Below, piece after piece: positions 16,454 through 27,600 of a stretch of DNA of 62,833 nucleotides. A program made the translations under genes and the position numbers. Numbering within the stretch: the stretch's first letter is position 1; each line of letters begins with the position of its first letter. A model generated the notes under the pieces. It ran no database searches, was not told the origin of the DNA, and worked only from the letters and a program-made list of their open reading frames with translations. The DNA comes from Streptomyces sp. MBT65 (GTDB lineage: Bacteria; Actinomycetota; Actinomycetes; Streptomycetales; Streptomycetaceae): contig NZ_JAENRY010000008.1 of assembly GCF_016612545.1 (NCBI RefSeq), forward strand, positions 1 through 62,833. Reading direction: 5' to 3'.

Positions 16454-19400
16454 TCACCTCTTGTCCCATGGGCCTGGGCTGTCGTACCAGGCACCGGGCT
16501 CAACGTCTTCGGGCGTGAGGAAGGTCTGGCAGTTCGGGCAAATCGGCTTCTCGTCCCAGCCTCCCACCTTCGGATTCCAGTACAACGCCCGTGTCAGCAT
16601 CACCAGGTTCGCGTCGCCACCGAGCGCATTGATCACATTTCCCTCTGCACAGTAGCCGCAGCCTGAGGAAGCTACAGCGATTTCACCTGTTTCCGCGTTG
16701 TAGCCTGCGGTCCATGTCTTCAGCAGGGTGCTCCGGTTGACGGGTATCCCATCGCGATCGGGGAATAGCGTCCGGTCCGCCACCCGGTCCCGCATGTTCC
16801 GGGCCCCTGCGAGACCATCCTCAAGGGTCGTACCCCGTGGCAGACGGCTCTTGTTGACAGTCGCTGCCGACGACGCCTTGGAACCGATGGGGCCGTTCCG
16901 GACGGGCGCGCGTGAGTCCCGTGCCGACGGCTTGGTCCCCGAAGCCCCGGTGCTCGGTGAACTCGGCTTGGCGGCTGCCGCCTCGGCCTCCTCAGAGTGC
17001 GCCTGAGCGTTCGCCCGCTTGATCGCCGCCATGTCCGCGATGTCGGCCGCCGCGTTTTCCGTCGCCTCGGCGCCCGCCCCCGCCGCAGCGGCCGCGTCGC
17101 CGCCGACAGCGCCCTCGGCCGCGCCCCTGAGGTCTCCCGCACCGCCCTCCACTCCCCTCTCCGTGAGCCCGGCGGCACCGCCTCCGGACTCGCCGCCCGA
17201 ATACACGCCGCCGGCCACAGCGCAGGACGCCTCGTGCGACGGGCCACCTCCGCTGATCCAGAACTCGCAGTTGGCGAAGTCGAAGGGCACCAGCAGGACG
17301 GAGTCCAGCAGGTTCGGGGAGACCTTGTCGTCCTGGTTCGCTTGGGGCAGTTGCTGTGCCGCCGCGACGGTCGAGGAGGAATCCGTGTCACCGCTGGAGG
17401 TGGTGGTCGGCGGAGACCCCGGTGACGGCGACGGAGTCTTGGGCTTGGACTTGGACTTGGACTTGCAGGTGAATCCCGCCGCGCACGTATTGGACGGTGA
17501 ATTCGCCCAGTCGTCGTACCCCGTCGGATCCGAACCGCTCGCCGGATTGTCCGCCGCGTAGGTATATCCGCCCATCTGGTTCGGATCGCCCGCCTGGAAG
17601 AGCGGGTCGGCGGTGAGGAACCGCCCCAGCGTCGGGTCGTAGTTCCGCGCCCCCAGCAGATCCAGCCCGGTCACCGAATCGCTCGGTTTCCCCAGGAAGC
17701 CGTGGTTCTCGTCCCCCGCCACCCACGTCGACGGAGCCGTGCCGCGCGGATTGCCGTACGGGTCGTAGTACCGGCGGGTCACCGCGAGGGTGGTCGCGTC
17801 GACGGCCGTGGTCGCCGTGCCCTGTGAGGTGGCTACCTGGTAGGTGACGCTGCCGCTGCTGGAGCGGGTGACCTGGGTGCCGTCCGGCCCGGCGTAATAG
17901 CGCAGGGCCGTGCATGTCTTCGCCGCCACGTCCAGCGTCAACTGCTCGGCGCCGCCGAAGAGATAGAGGACGCGGGTCTTGTCGGTGCCACCGATGGTCG
18001 CCGTCTGTTCCAGCAGGTTGCCGTCGGCGTCGTAGAGGTACTTACTCGTACGGCTTGTCGTCCCGGACGGGGTCGAGACCGTCGCCGTCCGGCCCTCGGC
18101 GTCGTATGTGAAGGTCTGCGTCTGGCCGGCCGGCAGCGCGCCGGACGTGATCGTCGACCAGGTCTGGCCCTTGCCACCGCAGGTGGTCAGGGTCAGTTGG
18201 GTGCCCTTGGTGGCGCTGGCGCTCGGGTCGGTCAGGCACAGGGTGCTCTTGGCCGCGTTGACCAGTGTGCCGGTCGACGTCACACGCCACTTCTGGGTCG
18301 CGTCGGTCGAGCAGGTGTCCATCACCACGCCCGTGCCGGAGGCCGTCGCGTTGCCCGCGGTGTCCAGGCACAGGTTCGCCGCGGTCACCGTGCCATCGGT
18401 GTTGACCGTCCACTTCTGTGCCGCTGCCGTCGAACTGCACGTGTTCACCTCGACCTTGACGCCCGAGCCCGTCTCCTCCACGCACAGCTTTCCGCCGCCG
18501 GTGAGGGTGAAGCCGGTCGTCAGCGGGCCCGTGGTCTTCGTGGCCCGGCTGACCGTGTTGCCCGCGTTCTTCCCGGCCGTGTCCGTGTACGACGGGGTCT
18601 GCGTGGCCGTACCCGTGCCCGGGTTGCTGATCGTGGTCGCGCCCGCCTGGTCGGGGTGGGCGGCGGAGGCGGTTCCGTCCGCACCCGCGTACGAGGTCGA
18701 CTGGGTCGTGTCCGCGAGTGCGTTTCCGGTGGTGTCGTGGTTCACCGTGCCGGTGCGGTCTCCGAGCAGGTCGTAGGTGTACGTCTGCCAGTACGGCGCG
18801 GGTCCGCCCACCGTCTTCGTCTTCACCGGGGCCGCGCTGGTCTGCACGGAGGCCGAGTTGCATCCGCCCACGGCGCCCACCGGTGCGGTGCCGGAGTCGG
18901 TGATGCCGGCGGTGTCGGTCCAGGCTGCGGTCAGCCGCTGGAAGGAGTCGTAGGCGAAGCACTGGGTGTCGTGGGTGGTGTTGTCCTGGAGGTCGTCCGT
19001 CGCGGTGAGCTCGCCGGCCTGGTTGTAGCGGTAGTTGACGACGTCCAGGGCCGTGGTCGACGTCTGCACCATGCTGCTGGTCTGCGTGGTGGCGCCGGTC
19101 GTCGCGTCGTACTGGGCGAAGGTCGCGAGCTCCTTGCCCGTGGAGCCGTAGTTGGTCTGCAGGACCCGGCCGAAGGGGTCGTGGACCGTGCCGTCCAGGT
19201 ACGAGGGCGTGTTGGCCGCGTTGATGTAGCCGCCGAAGCCGTCCAACGCGCCCTGCAGGGTGTAGCCGTAGCCGACGCGCTCGGCCGGGAGGCCGCCGTC
19301 CGCCTGGTACTGGGTGGTGGCCAGCAGACCGGTGTTCGGCGTGTACGTCGACGACAGCGAGTACGTGATCGTGCCGCCCGCGCTGCCCGCCCTGCCGGGG

Positions 19401-22400
19401 AAACCGTCGGCGGACGGGACCGTGAGAGTCGAACCGAGCGGCTGGTAGGCCGTGTTGTAGCCGGTGATCGCCTCGGTGTACGCGCTGCCGCTTGCGCCAC
19501 CGACATAGCGGGTCGAGGAGGTCGGGTAGCCCTTGGCGAGCGTGTCGTAGACCCGGGAGGTCTGTTGCTTGGCCGGGTCGGGCGTGGCCGACCAGGGGGC
19601 CGCGTACTCCGCCGTGACGCGGCTGTCCCAGTCGTACGCGTACGACAGCACCTGGCCGCGCGGGTCGGTGGTCTGGAGCAGGTTGCCGAGCACGTCGTAC
19701 TTGTCGAACGTCGTCGTGCCGGTGTTGGGGTCGGTCTGGGAGGTCGGCTCGCCCATCAGGTCGTAGTGGTAGGACCAGGTGTTGCCCGCGCTGTCGTTGA
19801 CCGTGTCGAGCTGGCCGGCGGGCGTGTAGGTGTAACGGGTGGCGGCGTCGGCGGCCGGGACCGCGCCTGCCGTGCCCTGCTTCCACAGGACCGTGCTGCC
19901 GTCGCCGCCGACGACGGCGAGCGTCGAGTCGGCGCGGACCTGGAGCGTCGCACCCGTGGTCGCGGTCAGGCCGCTGTTCCACTTCGAGGCGCCGGCTGCG
20001 GTGAGGACGGCGAGGTTGCCGTCGGTACCGAACTGGGCGTATGCGCCCGGGTTTCCGCTCGTGCTGCTGGACCAGAGGGTCTTGCCGCTGCCGAGCGCCG
20101 TGAGGACCAGATTGCCGTCGGCCTGCATGGTCAGGCGCACGCTGTTGGAGGTCAGCGAGGTGCCCGACGGGATGATGCTGCCGCCCTTGAGCGTGACCGT
20201 GGCGCCGGTGTTCTTCACCACCGACTTCACGGTCTGGCCGAGTGCGTTGGTGTAGGACGCGGTCGAGGAGGCGCCGGCCGGCGGGGTCGTGTCCGTCTCG
20301 TCGGCGCCGGGGTAGGCCGTGCTCGTGCCCCACTGCTTGACGGCCTGGTGCCACAGGGTGCTCCCGGTGGCGCGGCCCTGGCCGTCGTACGTCGTCGTGG
20401 TCTCGGCGGGGATCTCGTTCTCGTTGGCCGCGTACAGGGTGGCGGACGGGGAGTGGTCCGGCTCCGAGTAGGGGGCGTACGAGGCGCTCGGCCGGCCGTG
20501 GGAGTCGTAGAACGTGTCGGAGATGATCCGGCCGGTGTCGGAGTCGCCGTCCGCGGTCGTCTGGACCTGACGGGGCTGGAGCATCCCGTCGTAGATGCTG
20601 GTCGACGTCGAGTAGGTGCCGTCCTCGCGCAGGGTGCGGGTGGTGACGGACGACGGGTCGCCGGGCTGGGTGATCGTGCCGCCGGGGGCGGGGACCGCAC
20701 CGGGGTTCACGGAGTACGCGAACGTCATGTCCGCGCTCTGTGTCGCCTTGTCGCGTCCGGGCAGCCAGACCGCGGTGCGGCGGCCGAGGGCGTCGTAAGT
20801 GATGTCCGTGACGCGGTTGTTGGCGTCGACGTTCTCGACGGGCACCCCACGCAGCAGGTCGAGGGTGGACGTGACTTTCCACTGCTGCTGGTTGGTGGAG
20901 ACGATGCTCGTCGGGTTGGTGTTGCCGCCCGCACTGTTCCACTTGGGCAGGTAGTCGGTGTGGGTGCCCTGGCCCGTCGTGTCGAGGGAGTCGGTGACGC
21001 GGCCCGCGGCGTCGTAGGAAATGCCGCTGGTGGTGCGCCAGTTCTCGGTGCCGTCGGTGGCGAAGCCGGTGCCGACCTGGGTGCCGGTGACGCGCGGGTG
21101 GGTGACCGTGCCATAGGCGCCGAGGGCGCTGACGGAACCGTCGCCGTCGTAGTAGACCTTCTTGTCGGAGAGCAGGGTATCGGTGCCGGGCTTGGTGCCG
21201 CAGGGGCCGGAGACCGCGGTGATGCGGTCCGGGTAGGCGAGCAGCATGGTGTTGTCGGCCGACGAGGAAGGCGCCGCGTAATCCGTGGTGGCACATTTCT
21301 CCTGCGCCGCCACGGAGACGTCGCCGTGCGCGTCGACGGACTGCACCCGGCCCTGGTCGTCGTAGCCGGTGTCGGTGCGGGTGTGCCGCCAGGTGCCGTC
21401 GGCGAGCAGGGAATAGCCATGCGACTGGGTGGACTTGATCCGGCGGGCGGCGAGGTCGGGCAGGGTGGCCTTGTCCGGCGCGGTCTCCCCCGGGTGGTCC
21501 TCCTGGGTCCAGGCCGTCCACGAGGTGCGGCCGGTGTGTGCCGTGGTGGTGAAGGTGAACGGTCCGTTGACGGTGGAGGCGTTCACCGTGCCGCCGGAGG
21601 CGGTGTACGTGTCCGACTGCAGTGCGGTGCCCGCGAGTTGGTCGGCGTCGGTGACGCTCAGCACGGTGTTGCCGCCGACCTTGGCGTCCACGGTGACCGA
21701 GTGGCGGGTGCCGTCGGCCTTGTAGTCGCCGTCCATGCCCTGCAGATAGGTGGTGGTCTGCTGGGTGACCGGCTCGGGTGCCTTGCCGGTGCGCACGGTG
21801 ACCGTGCGGAAGCCGCGGAACTCATCCCAGGTGCGGTACTGGTCGTCGGTCAGGTCGGAGTCGTCGCGATGCCATGCGGCGCCCGAGTAGGCGTATGTGG
21901 AGACGTGTGCCTCGGAGCCGGCCGGGATCTTCGAGGCGTCGGGGGTGTACTGGCCGGCGATGGTGAGGTCGGCGACGGTGACGCTGTGGACGGTCGTCTT
22001 GTTGAACCAGTCGGCGATCGGCTTGGAGGCGCCGGGCACCGTCCAGTACGCGGGATAGCAGGAGTTGGTGTTGGAGTCGGCCGACTTGATGTCGAGCGAC
22101 TTGCCCGCGCACGGGTTCTGGTTGTACTCGACGGTGATCGACTCGCCGGTCTCCGTCTGCACGTTGGAGATCCGCGGCCGGTACAGCGGTGGGGCGGACG
22201 GGGAGTCGTCGTCGACCCGGTTGTCGATCTCGGTGCCGGTGAAGGAGACCTGGTTCAGCGCGAGGTCGCTGTTGCCGTTGCCGTAGGTGCCCTTGCCGGT
22301 GTGCCGGATGGACTGGAGCCACAGAACGGCCTGGAGCGAGCCGGCGTCCTTGGGGTCGACAGTGGTGCCGCTGACCGGGTCGACGGCGCCGCCCGCGTCG

Positions 22401-24307
22401 GAGTACACCTGCCCCAGGTCGTAGCTGTCGACCGGGACCGGCTTGTCGGTGTCGCTGTCCTTGACGTGGACCTTGGTGGTGATGTTGTCCAGGCGTGTGG
22501 TCGACCAGAACGTCGGCGAGGAGACGACGCAGACATCCGTCGGCACCTTGGTGGCGTCGTCGGGCAGTTTGGTCTTGTCGGTCGCGTCGCAGTGCAGGTC
22601 CCAGGGGACGTCCGGCCAGTGCGGTGCGGTGTTGTCGTCCAGATTCCCGGCCGAGCAGTCGGTGAAGGCGGACGTCGTCTGGCAGCGCTGCTTGGAGGCG
22701 AAGGCCACCTGCGCGGACGGGGTACGGCCGGCCTGCTCGTCATCGAGGGTGTAGCCGTAGGAGATCGAGGTGAGCGTGCCGCCGTGAGTGTACGAGGTGA
22801 GGGTGCCGGTGTCGTCCGTGTCGTCGGTCGCGGCCGCCTGGCCACCGCCGAGGTCGTAGTAGCCGGTCTCGGTCGAGTAGTCGTAGCGCTGGACAAAGCC
22901 GTTCGGGGAGACGACGAAGTCCAGGTTCCAGCGCCAGCCCTCGGGCTTGTCGCAGCGGGACTTCTTGCCGTCGGCGTCGCTGTGGCACGGGTCGGAGGAC
23001 CGCGGGTGCAGGACGGGGACGCCCCAGGCCGCGTGCGTGGAGTCGTCGCCGGAGTCCGACGAGGCGAGCCCCTTGGTGCCGGGGCCGGTCGGTGAGTGGT
23101 CGGCACCGAAGTAGGCGGCGGTGCCGTCAGTGGTCAGGACGCGGAAGTAGGTTCCGTCGTACAGGCCGTTGGCGGCCCCGGACAGTTCCTGTACGACAGT
23201 GCCGTCGTCGCCCTGGAGCTTGAACTCCCTTATCTCACCGGGCAGTCCAGAGGAGGTGGTCGGGACCAGGACACCGGAGTGCGAGCCGAAGGAGACGGTC
23301 GCGTTGGCGCCGCCCCAACACTCGTCACCGGAGCCCTTGAGGATCTCCTTGCCGTCGGAATCGAGGAGTGAACCGCAGGAGCGGTACGACCGCTCCACGA
23401 AACCCGGCTGGTAGCTCCAGCCGTCACCGATCCACGACGCCTGCGAGTTGCGGGCCGAGGTCTCACCGTCCACGGACTGCGAGTCGTACGACAGCTCCAC
23501 CGAGGGGCCGGTGTCCCCGACCCCGGCCGGCAGGTCGATGGGGTAGGAGTACGAGTAGGCGCCTGTGCCGGAGGCCTGCCAACTACCCGCCGGAGTCAGC
23601 GAGGTCGCCGAGTAGTCGCCCTGCGAACCCCGGCTGCCGGAGGTGACGGCGATCGCCGAGTCCGCGGTGGTGGTCGCGGTGAGCTGGTTCGCGGTGGCAC
23701 GGTTGACGGACTTCAGAGGTGTGCGGGTGCGGCATTCGGCGCGCTGCGGAGTCGTCAGGGCACAGGCGGGGAGGCGGGTGAGGGTGAGTCGGGCTCCGTA
23801 GCCGCCGCCGTAGGCCTTGGCCACGGACGAGTAGTCGACGACCACGCTGACCTTGGCGGTATCGGACGTGGCCCTGTCCAGTCCGACCAAGAGGCCGGTG
23901 TCGGCTCCGGCCCGCAACGCCTGGGTGCGGGAGGCGAGTCGGACGCGGACCTGCTCGGACTTCGCCTGCGGAGACTTCGCCTTTCCGGACGACGCCACCC
24001 ACACGGGCAGCGAACCCGCCCTGGCCGGCTCGGCCTTGAGGGCGACGGTATGTGAACCAGCCTGTGGCGAGGCGGCCTTGACCGCCTGGTAGCGAGTCAG
24101 CGCACGGTAGCCACGGGGGTGAGCGATCGTCGGGCGGGTCAGTTCGTGGTCACCCACGGCGGGTGTCGCCGGCAGCGGCTTCGGCTTCCAGATGTCACCG
24201 TCGAAGACGTAAGGCCCGACGCCGTTCTGCGCGACCGCGCCCGTCACCAAGAGCGCCATCACGGCCAGCAGAGCGGAGACGAGCGTCAGCGTTCTTCGCA
24301 CACCCAC
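16454..24307 (-). CDS. Giant secreted Rhs/YD-repeat toxin with deaminase-like tip
   Basis: About 2,617 residues. In order: signal peptide (RRTLTLVSALLAVMALLVTG), a SpvB-like N-terminal domain (SYSYPIDLPAGVGDTGPSVE), long YD/RHS repeats, a bulb-type lectin domain at roughly 1370-1480, a ricin-B lectin with QKW motifs at roughly 1930-2047, and the RHS core (GARNYDPTLGRFLTADPLF) near 2225. Next come a Gly/Ala-rich linker and a variable C-terminal tip from about 2490. The tip has C2553-A-E and C2590-P-N-C2593, the zinc/catalytic signature of the cytidine-deaminase superfamily (YwqJ-like or related). The RHS shell should encapsulate the tip until release. It is divergent from another giant surface protein and is followed by a candidate immunity gene. 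Confidence 0.88.
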   Translation of the reverse strand: MGVRRTLTLVSALLAVMALLVTGAVAQNGVGPYVFDGDIWKPKPLPATPAVGDHELTRPTIAHPRGYRALTRYQAVKAASPQAGSHTVALKAEPARAGSLPVWVASSGKAKSPQAKSEQVRVRLASRTQALRAGADTGLLVGLDRATSDTAKVSVVVDYSSVAKAYGGGYGARLTLTRLPACALTTPQRAECRTRTPLKSVNRATANQLTATTTADSAIAVTSGSRGSQGDYSATSLTPAGSWQASGTGAYSYSYPIDLPAGVGDTGPSVELSYDSQSVDGETSARNSQASWIGDGWSYQPGFVERSYRSCGSLLDSDGKEILKGSGDECWGGANATVSFGSHSGVLVPTTSSGLPGEIREFKLQGDDGTVVQELSGAANGLYDGTYFRVLTTDGTAAYFGADHSPTGPGTKGLASSDSGDDSTHAAWGVPVLHPRSSDPCHSDADGKKSRCDKPEGWRWNLDFVVSPNGFVQRYDYSTETGYYDLGGGQAAATDDTDDTGTLTSYTHGGTLTSISYGYTLDDEQAGRTPSAQVAFASKQRCQTTSAFTDCSAGNLDDNTAPHWPDVPWDLHCDATDKTKLPDDATKVPTDVCVVSSPTFWSTTRLDNITTKVHVKDSDTDKPVPVDSYDLGQVYSDAGGAVDPVSGTTVDPKDAGSLQAVLWLQSIRHTGKGTYGNGNSDLALNQVSFTGTEIDNRVDDDSPSAPPLYRPRISNVQTETGESITVEYNQNPCAGKSLDIKSADSNTNSCYPAYWTVPGASKPIADWFNKTTVHSVTVADLTIAGQYTPDASKIPAGSEAHVSTYAYSGAAWHRDDSDLTDDQYRTWDEFRGFRTVTVRTGKAPEPVTQQTTTYLQGMDGDYKADGTRHSVTVDAKVGGNTVLSVTDADQLAGTALQSDTYTASGGTVNASTVNGPFTFTTTAHTGRTSWTAWTQEDHPGETAPDKATLPDLAARRIKSTQSHGYSLLADGTWRHTRTDTGYDDQGRVQSVDAHGDVSVAAQEKCATTDYAAPSSSADNTMLLAYPDRITAVSGPCGTKPGTDTLLSDKKVYYDGDGSVSALGAYGTVTHPRVTGTQVGTGFATDGTENWRTTSGISYDAAGRVTDSLDTTGQGTHTDYLPKWNSAGGNTNPTSIVSTNQQQWKVTSTLDLLRGVPVENVDANNRVTDITYDALGRRTAVWLPGRDKATQSADMTFAYSVNPGAVPAPGGTITQPGDPSSVTTRTLREDGTYSTSTSIYDGMLQPRQVQTTADGDSDTGRIISDTFYDSHGRPSASYAPYSEPDHSPSATLYAANENEIPAETTTTYDGQGRATGSTLWHQAVKQWGTSTAYPGADETDTTPPAGASSTASYTNALGQTVKSVVKNTGATVTLKGGSIIPSGTSLTSNSVRLTMQADGNLVLTALGSGKTLWSSSTSGNPGAYAQFGTDGNLAVLTAAGASKWNSGLTATTGATLQVRADSTLAVVGGDGSTVLWKQGTAGAVPAADAATRYTYTPAGQLDTVNDSAGNTWSYHYDLMGEPTSQTDPNTGTTTFDKYDVLGNLLQTTDPRGQVLSYAYDWDSRVTAEYAAPWSATPDPAKQQTSRVYDTLAKGYPTSSTRYVGGASGSAYTEAITGYNTAYQPLGSTLTVPSADGFPGRAGSAGGTITYSLSSTYTPNTGLLATTQYQADGGLPAERVGYGYTLQGALDGFGGYINAANTPSYLDGTVHDPFGRVLQTNYGSTGKELATFAQYDATTGATTQTSSMVQTSTTALDVVNYRYNQAGELTATDDLQDNTTHDTQCFAYDSFQRLTAAWTDTAGITDSGTAPVGAVGGCNSASVQTSAAPVKTKTVGGPAPYWQTYTYDLLGDRTGTVNHDTTGNALADTTQSTSYAGADGTASAAHPDQAGATTISNPGTGTATQTPSYTDTAGKNAGNTVSRATKTTGPLTTGFTLTGGGKLCVEETGSGVKVEVNTCSSTAAAQKWTVNTDGTVTAANLCLDTAGNATASGTGVVMDTCSTDATQKWRVTSTGTLVNAAKSTLCLTDPSASATKGTQLTLTTCGGKGQTWSTITSGALPAGQTQTFTYDAEGRTATVSTPSGTTSRTSKYLYDADGNLLEQTATIGGTDKTRVLYLFGGAEQLTLDVAAKTCTALRYYAGPDGTQVTRSSSGSVTYQVATSQGTATTAVDATTLAVTRRYYDPYGNPRGTAPSTWVAGDENHGFLGKPSDSVTGLDLLGARNYDPTLGRFLTADPLFQAGDPNQMGGYTYAADNPASGSDPTGYDDWANSPSNTCAAGFTCKSKSKSKPKTPSPSPGSPPTTTSSGDTDSSSTVAAAQQLPQANQDDKVSPNLLDSVLLVPFDFANCEFWISGGGPSHEASCAVAGGVYSGGESGGGAAGLTERGVEGGAGDLRGAAEGAVGGDAAAAAGAGAEATENAAADIADMAAIKRANAQAHSEEAEAAAAKPSSPSTGASGTKPSARDSRAPVRNGPIGSKASSAATVNKSRLPRGTTLEDGLAGARNMRDRVADRTLFPDRDGIPVNRSTLLKTWTAGYNAETGEIAVASSGCGYCAEGNVINALGGDANLVMLTRALYWNPKVGGWDEKPICPNCQTFLTPEDVEPGAWYDSPGPWDKR

Positions 24308-24609
24308 GTGTGACCTACCCCCGAATGAAACGGCCTTGGTGGCCCGTTGACTGAAAGGTCACGTGGTCGGCGTGATCCAGGTTGGGAGGTTAAGAACGAC
24401 CTTGACCGAATCTCAACACTTTTTGCCGATGCCATGACAATGTTGTGATTTCCCTTGACGTTTCCTGTGTACGTTTTGTGCCGGGGGAGCGAACATCACT
24501 GCCGCACGCCGTCGCCGACGTCCTGACCCGTCGTCCGGCGAGCCGTTCACTGGCGCGGATGGTCGCAGATCTCGTGTCTGCCCTGTCCGTCGTGCGAAGG
24601 AGTTGTTCC
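24308..24609. promoter_or_regulatory. Divergent promoter region of the two giant proteins
   Basis: A 300-base, relatively AT-rich region between the divergent Rhs and lectin/LamG genes. A sequence TTGACG at about 24456 on the plus strand could be a -35 element, but I cannot assign a convincing -10. AGGAG lies seven bases before the GTG at 24610. Confidence 0.4.
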
Positions 24610-27600
24610 GTGCTGCCGTCATCCGCCCGAAGACTGGCGCTGTTCCCGGCGCTCGGCGCACTGCTGCTCACGGCGCTGGCCGTTCCGACGGCAGCGCTCG
24701 CCGACGGCGAACCCGCCGACACCGCCGACCCGTTGCTCGCCGCACAGGCCCAGGCGGTCTCCGACGGCACCTCCGTACCGGTCGACGCGCTGACCAGTCA
24801 GACAGACACGGTGGTGGCCAATCCGGACGGTTCGTTCACGACGACCTCGGCCGTCCTGCCGGTCCGCGTGCGGCAGGACGGCGCCTGGGTTCCGGTGGAT
24901 GCCACGCTCACCGCCGGCGCCGATGGCGCTTACTCCCCCAGGGCCACACCCAGCGGCGTACGCCTGTCCGGTGGAGGCACCGGCCCGCTGGCCACGCTCA
25001 CCGACCCCGCCGGGCACAGCATGAGCCTGACCATGCCCTTCGCCCTACCCGCCCCGCAGGTCAGCGGTGACACAGCGCTCTACGCGTCCGTGCTGCCCGG
25101 GGTCGACCTGTCGGTGTCGGTCACGGACCAGGGCGGCTTCAGCGACGTGCTGATCGTCCACGACGCGCAGGCGGCGGCCGACCCACGGGTCCGACGGCTC
25201 GCTGTATCCACGGACACCGACGGCCTGGATCTGTCCGCCACCGGGGCAGGCGGCATGACGGTGACCGCCCCCGACGGCTCGGTGTCGTACACGAGTCCGC
25301 CGCCGCTGATGTGGGATTCCAGCACGCCGGCCACCACGTCCACGGCGACCACGCCGCGCTCTGCCGCAGTCCTCAAACCTGCCTCCTTCGCGGGGCTCTC
25401 CGCCGCCGATGATGAACCGACGGCTCCTGCCACCTCCTCCTCGGCGGCCGGCCCCGGCTCCGGCGCCCAGGTCGGCCAGGTCCCGATGACCACCACTTCC
25501 GACGCCATCACGCTGGCACCCGACGCCTCGGTGCTCGACGGTCCGGACACGCACTACCCCGTCTACATCGACCCCTTCGAGAACCCGGTGACCAGCAAGT
25601 CCGGCGCCTTCGACGAGGTGTACTCCAGCTCGGCCTGCTCCGACGCCCCGCAGTACAACAAGCCGCAGACCAACGGCGAGGGTGTCGGCTACCAGCAGTG
25701 GGGCGGCGCCTGCGGGGACGGCCTCGAACGGTCGTACTACGCGATCGACACCTCCGGCCTCGACCCGTCCATGAAGGTCATCAAGGCCGAGGTGAAGGTC
25801 AGCACCAGGTACGCGGCCAGCGTCGACTGCTCCCACAACCAGCCCATCACCCTGCACACCACGGGCACGATCAACGAGAACACCGACTGGGGCAATCAGC
25901 CCGGAACTCTCGACGACAACGGCTACCCGGCCGTGAAGACGACCGTGCCGAGCGGGGCGAACGGCAACAGCAGTTGCAGCAACAGCACCGCCTCCTTCCG
26001 CGTCGACGACCAGGTCCAGAAGATCGCCGACGGCAACAAGGGCACCTGGACGATCGGCCTGTTCGGCAACGAGTCCAGGACCAGTTCCAATCTCGACTAC
26101 CTGCGCATGTCCCAGACACTCGCCCTGACCACCAACTTCGACATCCCCCCGGACATCCCCACCAAGGTGCACACCACACCGCCGCCGCTGGGCGCGGACG
26201 GCGACTGCGTCACCGGCAGCGCGGCCGGCTGGATCGGCGCGACGACGTACAGCGGCGCGGGCAGCAACATCCAGTTGCACTCCACCGTCACCACCCACAT
26301 CTCCGGCGAGCACGCCGAAGCTCATTACCACGTCTGGGACCGCTCCGACCTCGACGCCGACGGAAACGCCGCGGACAAGGGCACGCCGGACAGCGGCATG
26401 GTCGCCTCGGGTGCGGACGCGGACGCACCGATCGGCTTCACCCTCAAGGACGGTCACGGGTACGGCTGGGACGTCTACGCCCAGGACAACTCCTCGATCA
26501 AGATGACATCGCCGATCAGCGACCACTGCTGGTTCAACACCGACTTCACGCCGCCACAGACACCGACGATCGCCGACAACCCGCACTTCCCGCCGGTCGG
26601 CAGCGGAACCGGCGACACCTACGCGGGCAGCGACGTCCACGCGGACTTCGCCGTCTCCGCGGCCGACAACACCCCGGCCGACACCTGCGCCCCGGCCGCC
26701 TGCCAGGCCAGCGGCATCGACCACTTCCTGTGGCAGCTCGACAGCCAGCCCACCATCGCCACCGGCCAACCCGCCAAGGTGACGTCCACCAGCGGCGCCA
26801 CCGCCTCCGGGACCGTCACGATCAATGTCACCGACTGGGGCGTGCACACCCTGTACGTCGGCGCGGTCGACCGGGCCGGCAACCTCTCCCAGAATCCGGT
26901 GAGTTACACCTTCACCGCGCCCTGGGACCCGAAGACCAAGATCGCTCCCGGGGACATCACTGGCGACGGCAGCCCCGACCTGCTCGCCACCACAAGCAGC
27001 GGCGACCTGGAATTGGTCCCCGGCGACAGCGACCCCGCCCAGGCGCCCGTGGCGGCGCAGGACGGCCCCGTCGGCAGCAACCCGCCCGCGATCACCGGCC
27101 CGGTGATCGTCTCGACGCCGAAGGGCGCGCCCACCGGTACGTGGAGCGACTACCTGATCGCCCACCGCGGCAATCTGCACGGTGACACGCACGACGACCT
27201 GTTCGCGTACAACACCAAGACCCAGCAGTTGTACGTGGTGAAGAACGACCTCGATCCGAAGGAGGACGGCGCCTTCCCACGCACGCCCTACTCCACCTTC
27301 CCCGGCTTCGTCGGACGCCGCTACGACGTCGTCACCAAGGACGACTGCGAGGCCACCGACACCGTCCCCGCCGACCGCTGCACGAACGCGGGCTACGATC
27401 CCGCGAAGCCCTGGGACATCTCCCAACTGGTCGTCGACGGAGACGTGTACGGCAACGCCGACCACCCCGCCGTGCTCACGGTGGAGAACAACAAGCTGTG
27501 GCTGTACCAGACATACGGCGTCAACCACCTCGGCCATCCGCTGCTGCTCGGCGACGGCGACTGGTCCGGCCTGACGCTGATCGCCCCCGGCCGGGTCGGC

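Noticed and set aside
18197..23095. A 1,632-codon plus-strand open frame
   Set aside because: It is antisense to the Rhs gene, Arg/Val/Gly-rich with no domains, and results from GC-biased codons of the real gene.
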